From Boothiomyces macroporosus (lineage: Eukaryota > Chytridiomycota > Chytridiomycetes > Rhizophydiales > Terramycetaceae), in assembly GCA_027604185.1 (NCBI GenBank), contig JADGKB010000104.1:1-48908 (forward strand): DNA of 48,908 bases. The letters run 5' to 3'. Of the stretch, positions 1-9,793 are shown one piece after another. The notes beneath the pieces were generated by a model. The model worked only from the letters and a program-made list of their open reading frames with translations. It was not told the origin of the DNA and did no database searches. The position numbers and the translations under genes were made by a program. The stretch's first letter is position 1; each line of letters opens with the position of its first letter.

Positions 1-30
1 GCTGCTTTTACTGTTCAACTGATTTATATC

Positions 31-464
31 ATGATGCTGCAAAGTACAGTATCAAAAAGAAGAGCCAAGAAACCAATGAACAGGTGAGATGCAATTAACA
101 TAGTTTTTTTCTTTACAAGAAGGGTTGCCATGTTTTTGACATAGAAATGAAAGAAAGGATAATGAAAGAGTATGGCGTGGTCAAATACAGCGAAATATCA
201 AAGGGATTTGCCGTTTAACACTAGATTGCATCGATGCTGTGGACTAAAGAAAAGCCATCAGTAAAGTTACATTACTCAAAGCTTTCTGAAGAAATCAGAG
301 ACAAGGATCAACTTATTGACTTTGAAGAGCAAGAATCGAGCAAGATTACTATTAGCATTCCTGAAAATCGAGACTTTACCGATTTCAAATCGGGCTTTAC
401 ACCTGAAATTGACCAAACACCAAGCATAGTAGAATATTTAAAATCCAGTAATAAAAGCAATTAA
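31..464 (+). CDS. HMG-box protein, copy 1 (possibly degenerate)
   Basis: MATA_HMG-like DNA-binding protein, about 123 residues after splicing. The N-terminus reads KKPMNSFFLYKKEMKERI once introns 84..103 (20 nt) and 124..144 (21 nt, no stop, length divisible by 3) are removed. A third intron is needed at 204..224 to restore the helix sequence EISKIASMLW, but its first two bases are GG instead of GT. The usual end of the HMG box (the HRxxYPxYxWPS segment seen in the sister copies) is missing. The C-terminus keeps the family motif FTDFKSGFTPEID. A 12-nt GT..AG alternative (213..224) would also keep the frame and add three residues. Either this is a pseudogene losing a splice donor or a non-canonical intron is used. 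The start is one of two adjacent ATGs (31 or 34). Confidence 0.6.
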
Positions 465-675
465 GTTATATTGGCACTTTTGCGCGCAAAAACCAAAATA
501 CTACCTTTTTTAGTTGAGCATTAAAGTTGCCTATTATTTGTCGCCCCATTAGTTCATTTCCTACATTGTGGAGTTTGTGCTATTAGAGCGGTTTCAGTTG
601 GAGCACAACATCACAATGTGCCACACTGATCCCGTTTCGTTAAACGGTAGATAAGGCTTTCTTTGATTAGGGTCT

Positions 676-683
676 TATAAAAA
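676..683 (+). promoter_or_regulatory. TATA box of HMG-box copy 2
   Basis: TATAAAAA lies 53 nt upstream of the ATG at 736. Similar boxes precede HMG copies 4, 5 and 6, so the cluster seems to share a TATA-type core promoter. Confidence 0.55.
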
Positions 684-735
684 GCCTTGCGGTATTAAAA
701 AGATAAAGCGCAACGTTCTAGTCAATCAGATAATC

Positions 736-1167
736 ATGAAAAGAGACAAAGGTATTCCAAAGCGACCAATGAACGCTTTCTTTAGATACAAGAGAGCAGT
801 TCGTGAAAGGATAATCAAAGAATTCAACGTACAAAAAAATAGTGAAATTGCCTCCATAACTGCAAATATGTGGGCTGAAGAGGATCCAGAGGTAAAGCTC
901 TTCTATGCCAAAGAAACTGAGCGGGAGTTTACTGAATTTAGAAGGAAAAACCCTGCTTATATATGGCCATCTCCATACGAAAAACCCAAGCTCTCTGTCG
1001 ATTTATCCGAAGCTATTGTGTTTGATCCTCAATTCTTGAAATTTACCACTGGATTTACACCATCAATCGATAGATGTGAACCAATCCTGGATTATATCAA
1101 TCAATGCCATAGATTCCCCTTATATCAATCAAATGCCATAGATTCCCCTTATATCAATCCGAAATAA
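736..1167 (+). CDS. HMG-box protein, copy 2 (intronless)
   Basis: A 143-residue MATA_HMG-like protein with no intron. The HMG box covers about residues 8-75: it opens KRPMNAFFRYKRAVRERII, continues with SEIASITANMW, and ends NPAYIWPS. After a short linker comes the family C-terminal motif FLKFTTGFTPSIDRCEPI at about residues 97-114. Similar HMG boxes in fungi are sequence-specific DNA-binding regulators, classically of mating type; the role here is inferred only from family. The last 25 residues are made by a short tandem duplication of coding DNA (1092..1161) that shifts frame between copies, so the tail is probably recent. Confidence 0.85.
   Translation: MKRDKGIPKRPMNAFFRYKRAVRERIIKEFNVQKNSEIASITANMWAEEDPEVKLFYAKETEREFTEFRRKNPAYIWPSPYEKPKLSVDLSEAIVFDPQFLKFTTGFTPSIDRCEPILDYINQCHRFPLYQSNAIDSPYINPK
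1092..1161 (+). repeat. Short tandem duplication in the 3' end of HMG copy 2
   Basis: A unit of about 29-30 nt, starting TTATATCAATC and containing GCCATAGATTCCCC, occurs twice, followed by a partial third start. The copies differ by one inserted A, so the second copy is translated in another frame. Confidence 0.75.
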
Positions 1168-1864
1168 ACATTTATTTAATTTAATTCTTTGCAAAATTTT
1201 GAAATCTATGGGATTTTGTGAACAGTATTGCAGGTAACTTTGGCTCCATTTCCAAGTACCCCAAAAAGCAAGTAAGCTTGCTTCGGGAACAGTATTTCAG
1301 TGAACCATAAAGATGTAAATTTAAGGAGCTTGAGCCTAGTAGAGTGACGCACATTTGGCCGCAGATGAAATGTTCCCCAAATGCAGTGTACAGCTGTTCT
1401 ACATAGGGCATTCAAGTCACAGCTTGTATGGCGAGTTATTAAAATGAGTTTTGCAAATAGTTTTGACTCCTATTGATAACTATTTGGTTGCTGTTGACAC
1501 AACAACTGTGTGCTCCGAAATATTATCATTCTCGATCACTCAATAGAGAAACATAAGCTCGCACTTTTCGTGTTCTCAATGTAAATGTAACCAAGGAAAT
1601 AATTGAATTTCCATTAAAGATTTGCGTTAAGGAATTCCCAGAATGAATTGGTTAGTATTAGAGCTGACAGCCTGCAGAATTACCTCAGGCATGGCAATGG
1701 AAAAGGATTACAGGTCTGGCTGCATGCATGCATCCTGCATTTCTACGAAATTACCAACCCCCTATTCATGTTATGCATTTCTTAATTTAGTATCTAATTA
1801 AAAAATGAAACAGTGATCATCCGTTAATGCCGCAATTTTCAACAGCTTTTTTTTACACTACTAA
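1168..1864. other. Intergenic, no gene seen
   Basis: About 700 nt between HMG copies 2 and 3. Reading both strands shows no convincing ORF, tRNA or repeat family. The only notable string is the self-overlapping TGCATGCATGCAT at 1721-1733. It presumably holds the 3' end of copy 2 and the promoter of copy 3. Confidence 0.5.
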
Positions 1865-2293
1865 ATGCATATCAAAAAGAAGGAACCAAAGCCAAAACCA
1901 ATCAAGAAGCCAATGAACTGGTAATCCGAGTTTAATTACAGCTTTTTCCGGTACAAGCAGGATATGCGCAAGAAAGTGATTGAAGAATACGGAGTCACAC
2001 AAAACAATGAGATTTCTCGTATAATAGCTGAACTGTGGAGCAAGGAATCACCAGAAACAAAACTGCGATACTCCAAAGAAAGCGAAAAGGCCTACTTGGA
2101 ACACCGAGAGAAATATCCGTAAGTTATTCTTGATCATAGCGATTTTGTTTGGCCTTCAAAGCTATCAACCAAATTGAAAAAGGAAAAGAAGGAAAAGAGC
2201 AGGATGGAAATAAGGTTCAATGATTTCCGCACTGGATTCACTCCCGAGCTGGAAGACTGTGAACCAATTCAAAGATATTTGGCAAGCCTGTAA
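1865..2293 (+). CDS. HMG-box protein, copy 3
   Basis: Spliced product of 128 residues, MATA_HMG-like. Two 21-nt introns, 1921..1941 and 2119..2139, break the ORF. Removing them joins KKPMNC to FFRYKQDMRKKVIEEYG, then SEISRIIAELWSKE, and after the second intron DFVWPSK. The C-terminus carries FNDFRTGFTPELEDCEPI. Intron 1 sits in the codon just after PMN, the same place as in copy 1. Intron 2 sits in the KYP codon region, close to intron 2 of copy 5. The ORF is invisible to a simple ORF scan because each exon is short. Confidence 0.85.
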
Positions 2294-2481
2294 TTAAATA
2301 AAACCATAATTCCATTTTATTTGCATTTGATACAGTCCGGGTTCGCAACATAGTATCGCTCCGTCGGTAGAATTCGAATTGTGTCAATAGGGCTGGAAAT
2401 GAATTTAACAGCAAATATCAACAATTCCCATCCTAGTTTCTGTACTAGAAACATTTTGGTGAAAGAATCTCACACCAAACG

Positions 2482-3537
2482 TCATTTCCATTCTTGGCAA
2501 GTCTTGCCACTAACGAGAAATAGATTGTTTCTCCATTGAAGAAAACTGTTATTTCCAGATTCGCTGTATTTCTTTTTATAAATTTGTCTATAGTTGAGCG
2601 TGTTCCAGCAGTTCAAATATCCATCGTCCGAACTCGCATAAAGGTACCCGTCTGAAAGCTGGATTGGCATTGGCTTTACTTGATTATTGGCACGAAATGT
2701 ATTGACGGTTTTCTTTGTATTTCGCATATCCCATTCTTGGATTTCACCATTGATTAAAGATGAATAGACTGTCCTTTGCTTGACTATAAGATTTGCTATA
2801 GGAGACCCACATTCAATAGTGTATTTGGGCTTGTATCCTGAATCTAGTATATAGAGGCTGCCATTTCTACAGCCTGTATAAACTAATCCGTTCTGGTTCT
2901 TTATCGCCAGTATATCAGTCTTTTTGGGAATCTTAAAGTCAATAATCACACCTCTGTTCCAGTCGATTATACTGTACTTGCCAATGGACCCCAAAACGGT
3001 TTCCATCTTTTTGTTTAAATCACTGCACCAAACGGGACTAGCGTTTCTACATTCGATTTCATTCAAAAATTCCAAATCATTGCTTTTCACATATAATCGA
3101 GTCTTTCCAGATTCAATTCCAGTGCCCAATGAAGATATTGAAATATAATCAGAATTTGATTTGAATGACTGAATAGAAGTGATTTGCGAGTCGAAATTAT
3201 ACACTCTGGAATCTTTTTTGTTTGTGTCGTAGAATAAACAAGAGCGGTACGTTCCCAGGATACAACAAGAATCTAGGGAATGAAATGCGGTAATATCAGT
3301 GATTATTGGGAATTCAATGGTGTTGCGAATCGTCATTTTTGTTATAATTGAATCCATAATTACACGATTTGAAACGGAAACGAATTCCCTATCAAATATC
3401 GGCACCGATCGGACGACATTCTTTTTCCTCTTCACTTCAATGTTTTCTTGCTCCTCTTTTCTCCTTCTCTTTAATTCCGGCGAATCTTTGAAATATTTCT
3501 TTTTAATTGGGCAATAGTAAAATCCTGGTATCTCCAT
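2482..3537 (-). CDS. DCAF4-like WD-repeat protein
   Basis: A 351-residue protein without introns. It begins EIPGFYYCPIKKKYFK, the signature opening of DCAF4 (WDR21), followed by a basic stretch (ELKRRRKEEQENIEVKRKK) and a diverged WD40 region with blades such as SDGYLYASSDDGYLNCW. DCAF4 proteins are substrate receptors that attach to DDB1 in CUL4 ubiquitin ligases. Binding to DDB1 is inferred from the family, since the WD dipeptides are weakly preserved. The start is the ATG at 3537; the in-frame TTG one codon upstream is not needed. The gene is divergent from the quinone oxidoreductase, with about 136 nt between start codons. Confidence 0.8.
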   Translation of the reverse strand: MEIPGFYYCPIKKKYFKDSPELKRRRKEEQENIEVKRKKNVVRSVPIFDREFVSVSNRVIMDSIITKMTIRNTIEFPIITDITAFHSLDSCCILGTYRSCLFYDTNKKDSRVYNFDSQITSIQSFKSNSDYISISSLGTGIESGKTRLYVKSNDLEFLNEIECRNASPVWCSDLNKKMETVLGSIGKYSIIDWNRGVIIDFKIPKKTDILAIKNQNGLVYTGCRNGSLYILDSGYKPKYTIECGSPIANLIVKQRTVYSSLINGEIQEWDMRNTKKTVNTFRANNQVKPMPIQLSDGYLYASSDDGYLNCWNTLNYRQIYKKKYSESGNNSFLQWRNNLFLVSGKTCQEWK

Positions 3538-3673
3538 CAATGTTGAAAAAACAAAAAAAATGCTGGCATTTACACTCTTTATTGGTTACATCTCTTGTAG
3601 CATATGCATGCGAATTCCGTTTTCATCGGCCGATAGTCTATATTGCGAAATGGAAAAATCTGTTTTTCCCAAA

Positions 3674-4698
3674 ATGAAAGCAGTTATTGTTGAACAGCCA
3701 GGTAGCTTGTTCTAATGTAGGAAGCGCATCATTCTTGAAACTTGGACAAGTGCCAGATGTAGTCCCTAAAGCTGACGAATTGCTGGTAAAAGTCAAATAC
3801 TTTGGATTGAACAGAATGGATATCCTACAACGGGATGGAAGATATCCTGTTCCTCCAAATGTATCTCCGATTCTTGGTGTTGAATTCTCTGGGGATGTTG
3901 TAACCGTCCCATCAAATTCTAAATTCAAAGTCGGTGATCGGGTATTTGGACTAGTATACGGAGGAGCTTATGCCGAATACGTTGCAATTAATGAAAAGAT
4001 GGCTATGCATATCCCGCAAAGTCTATCTTACAAGGAAGCAGCGGCTCTTCCGGAAGTATACTTTACTGCATTGCAGGCTCTAATTTATATTGGCAAAGTC
4101 AAAGAAAATGAAAATGTGTTGATTCATGCTGGTGCATCAGGAGTAGGAACTGCTGCCATTCAAATCGCAAAGTATCTGAAGGCGTAATAATTGCTAATGT
4201 AGCGCAAATATCATTGTGACCGCTGGATCTGATGAAAAGATTGCTTATTGCAAATCACTTGGTGCTACTAGCGGAATTAACTACAAAACTACTCCGGAAT
4301 TTGGTCAACAAGTTTTGAAAGAAACTGGTAGAGGTGCTGACTTTGTCCTTGACTTTATTGGAGCGTCTTATTGGAAAAACAACATGGAAGCCCTTGCTAT
4401 GGATGGCCGAATGGTTATTTTAGGGTTGATGGGCGGCTTCAAGCTGCCAGAAGTAGATATATCTCCGTTCTTGAGAAAGAGAATCCAAGTCTCGGGATCA
4501 ACTCTAAGATCTCGCACTGTTGAATATCAAGCTCAATTAAAAGAAATCTTTGAAAAGGAATTACTTCCAAGGATTGTATCAGGCGAACTAAAGCCTGTCA
4601 TTGACCGTGAATACAGTTGGAATAACATTGTGGATGCTCACTTGCACATGGAAGCTAATGGAAATATTGGCAAGATCTTGGTCTCTACTGATGAATAA
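3674..4698 (+). CDS. Quinone oxidoreductase, PIG3/TP53I3 type
   Basis: Medium-chain dehydrogenase/reductase of 328 residues after removal of two 19-nt introns (3702..3720 and 4184..4202), each ending CTAATGTAG. The order is a GroES-like N-terminal fold (MKAVIVEQPG, then LNRMDILQRDGRYPVP and ILGVEFSG) followed by a nucleotide-binding fold with HAGASGVGTAAIQIAK. This matches the zinc-free NADPH:quinone reductase PIG3 family, whose members are about 330 residues long. They reduce ortho-quinones with NADPH in the cytosol. An in-frame ATG at 3650 would add eight residues; the ATG at 3674 matches family length better. Confidence 0.9.
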
Positions 4699-5062
4699 AG
4701 GCAGTTGAATAGTGAAACCTGTCCGCAAAATGTGAAACACCACACTTGCAGGCTGTGAATTTCATAGTTTTTGGTTTTCTAAACTGTCAAATATCGGCAA
4801 CAAGATAAGCGCGTGCATTTACTGCTAAAAGAATGCCGATTAAACTCTTCCTCTGATCTAGATGCAGGAATCTACTTTTGAATTTTTTGGGCTGGCTTGA
4901 AACACTCGCGTTGCATCATTTGTTAGGGGGGCAAAGCAGACGAGGGCTCATTGCCCATCGAGCAACATAATTGGTCAAACCTCCAACAATTCAGCCTTTT
5001 CAAACACTGGCTCAGTTCAATTAGAGAGTATAAATCAAATCCACTGCTTTCAAAGTGTGAAC
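4699..5062 (+). promoter_or_regulatory. Upstream region of HMG copy 4 with TATA box
   Basis: A 364-nt gap without a gene. TATAAAT at 5029-5035 lies 28 nt before the ATG at 5063. No other element was recognised. Confidence 0.5.
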
Positions 5063-5593
5063 ATGTCAAAGACCAGTACGGAAGTTAAAAAGCCAATGAA
5101 TTCGTTTTTCCGGTACTACAGCGCTAACATTAGATATAAAGCTCACGTTAGAGAAAGGATTGTGCAGCAAACGGGAACAAACAAGAACAGTGTTATTAGT
5201 CGAATTGCAGCTCAAATGTGGGCAGAGGAGACACCAGAAGTTAGAGCTCACTTTAACAAATTGACAGAAGAAGCTTTTTTGGAACATCGCAAGCTCTATC
5301 CAGACTTTCTTTGGCCCTCAAAATCTGAAAAGTTCAAAATTGCCAAACAAAAAGCTAAAGCCAAGCAAGCAGCTCTTTCCCTCAATACCAAAACCAATAT
5401 TACCCGCCAGTTCGCCCAACCTCTTACTCCAAAAGATGAAAACAAGCTTGAGTTTGAATTTGCAGCTCCAATGTCTGCAAGGCTAAACAAGCAGTTTGAC
5501 TTTGAATCTTTCAAGACTGGATGGACCCCAGCCCGAAATGATATTAGCTTCCAAGCATATATTAATCAGAGCTTATTAGCGGCAAACCAATAA
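5063..5593 (+). CDS. HMG-box protein, copy 4
   Basis: Spliced product of 169 residues. A 21-nt intron at 5113..5133 (GTACTACA...CTAACATTAG) lies inside the FFRYK codons. It contains no stop and is a multiple of three, so the ORF runs through it and would insert seven residues into the HMG box. Removing it gives MNSFFRYKAHVRERIV as in the sister copies. The box continues with SVISRIAAQMWAEE and ends PDFLWPSKSEKFK. A lysine/alanine/glutamine-rich linker leads to FESFKTGWTP near the C-terminus. The start is the ATG at 5063. Confidence 0.88.
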   Translation: MSKTSTEVKKPMNSFFRYYSANIRYKAHVRERIVQQTGTNKNSVISRIAAQMWAEETPEVRAHFNKLTEEAFLEHRKLYPDFLWPSKSEKFKIAKQKAKAKQAALSLNTKTNITRQFAQPLTPKDENKLEFEFAAPMSARLNKQFDFESFKTGWTPARNDISFQAYINQSLLAANQ

Positions 5594-6611
5594 ACTTAAT
5601 TTATTTTCTGAAATCGTTTTGTGCAAGTGAGATTGTTGCTGTTGATTTTATTAATGCGAAGAACTCGTGTGGTACTGGACCTCGTGGGTATACAGTTAGG
5701 TTTTGTGAGCGAGCTTGACCAACTAGAGCTCTATAGCACAAGTTATTTCAGAATGGTCTTGCTTCAAAGTGCCGCAATATCCACTACTGAAAAGGAATCA
5801 TCTGATAGAGATTAACAATTCACCGCAATATTCTTATCTTTGGCCGCTTGATTCAAAATGTCTTAAGGAGGGCATTTCACTTTGACAGTACGAAACCAAC
5901 TCGTTCAGTTACCTTGTCACCTGGGGATAATTGTGTACACTCTTATCTTAAAGACTTGTAACATTTGACTTTAGGCAACAAACCCCTAAATGAAAACTAA
6001 AAGACTGGCTTGGAATAGCGCCTAAATTGCAGCGGGCATTTGGCCAATCAAATTCATGTAAATTACGGCCTATATTCGTATTAGGCCAAGTAAAAAGGAA
6101 TTTGAAACACCGCTTGTTACACAGCCCACAAAGAGAAAAAAGCTTCCACAGCCTATGTTTTGGCTGGTTTGAAGTTTTAATCAAGCCTTGATGAATTCCT
6201 GGTAGATTCTGCTCGATTTCCGTATTGAAAACTTTCATCTCCAAGGCGAAGCGGGGATCAAGCTCGGCTGATCAGTACAGTGGTATAAGCATCTAAATTG
6301 GGATATAAACCAACTTCGGGTTTCTTTACGATACAAGCCACACTAGATAATAGTTCACAAGGTTACACAAAATGGAATGAATTGAAATTGTTAAAGAAGA
6401 GAGATTAGTCTATATCGTTAGATCATGTCGCCCATCCATTACAACTTTTTGCCAGCATTTCTAATCCAATTTTCATCTACCGCTTTGCGGTCAACTTTCG
6501 TGTTTTAATAATTAAACCGTCCAAAAATGAACAGATGAAACGGTCCAAATTCAGGCTAAAAAGACATCCCCTCGCACAATATAAAAGCAACAAATCAGGT
6601 GTGACCAGCTA
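5594..6611 (+). promoter_or_regulatory. Long intergenic region with TATA box of HMG copy 5
   Basis: About 1 kb with no supportable ORF, RNA gene or repeat. TATAAAAG at 6580-6587 lies 25 nt before the ATG at 6612. This is one of the longest gene-free stretches in the window, unusual given how tight the spacing is elsewhere. Confidence 0.5.
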
Positions 6612-7396
6612 ATGGAAAACTATTCGCCACCCCTTAAATATAATAGTAGAGCGCATCAAGTAAAGAAGCCCATGAATGCATTCTTTAGGTACACCAATAC
6701 TAATTAAAGGTACAAGGCAGCAATGAAGGATGAGATTATTAGACAGGCAGGCACGACTAAAGGGACGATAGTTAGCAAAGTCGCAGGGGAAATGTGGAGG
6801 AATGAACCAAAAGAAATTCGTGACTACTTTAACAAACAGAGTGCTGACGCAGTAAACGAACACCGCCGAAAATACCCAGATGTAACCAGTTCTTAACATA
6901 GTTTATTTGGCCAAGCAAGAATTCAAAAGCTAGAAAGGAGAAACTGCGAAGAACTGACGGGCATATCATGGAGCCATTTGGAATAATATCAGCAGAAGAA
7001 TTAGCAGCAGTTGAACGAATGAACAATGCAAATGATTCCGATGAAGTTAGTAATGCGGATACCAATGTACTACCACCACTGTATCCTAGTGACAGGAGGT
7101 CTTCCTCGCATTCGGGAGGCTCGCCTCACCTGCAGCATGGAATACTACAGAGTGGTCTTCCACCAATGCAGAATAGACCTAGTCTACATCGCTTGCCACC
7201 GATGCAGTCTAACGGACGTACATCGCCAATGAGCACCAATAATCATATATCTAAAGAGAATAGTTTGCCGCCAATGCATAGAGGGTACTCTATTGATCAC
7301 GGTATCCCAATGATGAATCCTCCCATCCTTCCCAGAGTACACCAAAGTTCGTCTCAAGGATATGGGTATCCAACTCAAGATTCTTGGAATATGTGA
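6612..7396 (+). CDS. HMG-box protein, copy 5, with a different C-terminal tail
   Basis: Spliced product of 247 residues. Introns 6689..6709 (21 nt, ending in AAAG) and 6882..6901 (20 nt). The HMG box reads KKPMNAFFRYKAAMKDEII, then VSKVAGEMW and FIWPSKNSK. Unlike the other five copies it lacks the GFTP motif. Instead it has about 150 residues of low-complexity sequence rich in Ser, Pro and His, with three LPPM repeats and an acidic stretch. Intron 1 falls in the same arginine codon as in copy 4. The tail suggests a separate regulatory partner; no known domain was recognised. Confidence 0.85.
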
Positions 7397-7470
7397 ATAG
7401 TTTCTTATTTAATTTATAAACACTAATTTTGTTACACACTTCAATTTATTGGATAGCATTCTATTCAAAT

Positions 7471-9364
7471 CTATTTTCTCCATTTCAAATCATTTGCGTC
7501 TGGAATGGACGTATCATCTGAAAAATAAGAATCTCTGCTTTCTTTAGGAGCTACCTGTCTCCCACTTCTTGGTGTGTCAAATGATTCAGATATTTGTCGA
7601 CCTGGAGAGGCTTTTGGTTTATCAAATGGATCAGATGGATGGCGACTTGGTGGTGGTGACCTAGTCTGTTCTCCCCGTTGCCGGTTAGATGCCGGGCTTG
7701 TGGGTCTATCGTATGGATCGGATGGCTGTCTCGCTGTTGGACTTTTTGGTCTATCGTATGGGTCAGATTTTTGGCGAGATCGGTTTGCATCTCTATCTAC
7801 AGGGGAATGACTGTTGTCCCTGGCTGGGTTTGCACGCTTAGACGCATCATTTGGTGTTCGTGTAGAGCTTTTGGAAAAATCGCTTTTACCAACTTGACTG
7901 TAAGGATCAGAACTTTCCCAAAGATCGCTCTCCTTCTGGGGTGGTGAAGTGTATTTAATATTTGGATTAGCTTTGCCTGATGGAGGAGTATTTGGTGACC
8001 CGGTGTATTGGGATTTGCTGTACTCTGTACCATTATCATATCTTGGTCTTTGATTGTTTCTCCTTCTACTGTCTTGCGATGACTGATAACTTGATGCATC
8101 ATCGTCGGCATATGCCCGACGGGGATCTGCATAGACTGGCGGTTGGCTTCTTTGATTATATTGGTACTGCTGATCGTACTCTGAATATTGCGGATAGCGT
8201 TGATTTGGAAGGCTGTACTGAGAAGCACCATACTGAGATGGCGGTGAATATTGAGATTGAGGTGGATAGTACACCGAAGTTGTTCCGTATGGTGCAGTAG
8301 ATGCATACCCTTCACTGTGCCCGACAGAAGGTGCATAATGATCATCTTCAAAATCTATTGTAGGTAATGTAGGTTGATTTTCCGATGAATATTCCGACCC
8401 GTTTTGAATGCGCTCCCTTTCTTGACGTCGAAGGTCTTGAATTCTTTTCTTGGATTTCTTTTTCAATATTTCTGCGATTCTGAGTTAATAGACAAATACC
8501 TTTTGTCAATTTTATGAACGCAATATTCTTTCAAATTGCCCTGTATGAAACAAAGTAGAATCAGGTATAGGAATCCTGCAATCAATAAAGTAATGAATCC
8601 AAAAGACCAAACCGTCACTGTCACTAATTGCAATGAAATATACATAATCTTTGGCACACCAGCTCCTTGTTTAGGATCAAATAAAGCCTCTATGGCGAAT
8701 ACAAAGTTTCCTTTCTGACTTTGCAGGGCATTGTCCCAGATAAAGTACAAAATGGAAGCTGATAAGAACTGACGAGGGAATTCAGCAAATAGTAATCGCA
8801 TCCAGCCACGAAGTTTGAAAAATACCCAGAATGCCAAGATGTCAACCGTTTTCCTTGAATTTTGGATTTGATTAAAGAAGCAGTAGTGTGGGTATGATCT
8901 AATGCAGTAGTATCTATACGCAATTATTGATGTAAATGCATATGAAATATCTCTAGACTGAATAACTTTCCAAGACTTTTTCCATTCCAAAGCCAACAGC
9001 CCAAAGGATACAAGGAACGACAGCAAAATGATAAAGAATGTTGGGGCGGTACCAAGGGTGTCAACAACTACACTTCTGGTGTTGTTCCCTGTGGTTCCTC
9101 CACCAAATGAAGTCAATTTAAGGTCAACCTTGTCCCCATGAAAGAAACCAGTAATTGCTGAAAAGTTTAGAGAGAACAACAGAACAATGGAGATTAATTC
9201 GAATCCATATACCATAAAATCTGTATTAACTAAAAGCTACCCTTTAGCGTCCCAAAAAAGACTGTTGAATATGCAAGTTTACGGCCAAATGAGTGGTCAA
9301 CGAAATCGTCCACGTCTATATAATCGAAATTGTGGTCTGGAATCTCCTTCCGCTTCCAGGACAT
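7471..9364 (-). CDS. KCH (Kch1/Prm6-type) potassium transporter
   Basis: Product of 617 residues in three exons, with 20-nt introns at 9221..9240 and 8480..8499. Exon 1 starts MSWKRKEIPDHNFDYIDVDD. The membrane part holds about four hydrophobic segments and ends with the KCH-family string CFIQGNLKEYCVHKIDKRI, which continues across intron 2 into AEILKKKSKKR. The cytosolic tail of about 300 residues is rich in Tyr, Gln, Pro and Ser and contains four diverged repeats around SDPYDRPKSP. In yeast, Kch1 and Prm6/Kch2 carry potassium influx that activates calcium entry during the pheromone response. The gene lies between HMG copies 5 and 6. Confidence 0.85.
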
Positions 9365-9793
9365 TTTAGTTTGGTGAAAATTGAAGAGTCGCTTTTTGGA
9401 ACCGCTCCAGCTGAAATCGGGACCTCTCAATAAGGAATGCAGAAGTATGACCTGAATATCAAAAGTTTATCAGCTGCTTGATTATAATTGAGCAGTTGTT
9501 CTCATTAACTCACAAACCTTTTCTTTCCTGAAGCAGGTGCATCCATGGGAACCAAAGCTGCTAGTGGAATTAAGCAGCAGTAGAAAGGGCACTTTAGGCT
9601 ACTCTTGTACAATAGTAGCTTGTTCAACTATGATATTCAGTCTCCCTGTTTCATTCACACAACTAAACAATTGCACTTTTGACCCCCCAGGTTGAGGCAG
9701 CAAATCTGTAATCATTAGTATATGGTTTCGCCACCGTGCGGGACAAGAACCAAAAGATTGTTTAAATAAGAAATAGTTTATTAACATGATATA
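9365..9793. other. Intergenic, no gene seen
   Basis: About 430 nt between the 5' end of the KCH gene and the 3' end of HMG copy 6. It should contain the KCH promoter. No clear TATA box, RNA gene or repeat was seen. Confidence 0.45.

Noticed and set aside
1721..1733. TGCATGCATGCAT as a regulatory site
   Set aside because: Short self-overlapping string, common by chance in a window this size, with no gene start near.
3687..4698. Quinone reductase split into two ORFs, seeming to be a frameshifted pseudogene
   Set aside because: A 19-nt GT..AG segment between them restores the reading frame and the family sequence, and the same pattern recurs in most genes here.
5057..5062. Non-ATG start (GTG) giving two extra residues to HMG copy 4
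   Set aside because: A good ATG follows at once at 5063, and eukaryotic initiation favours it.
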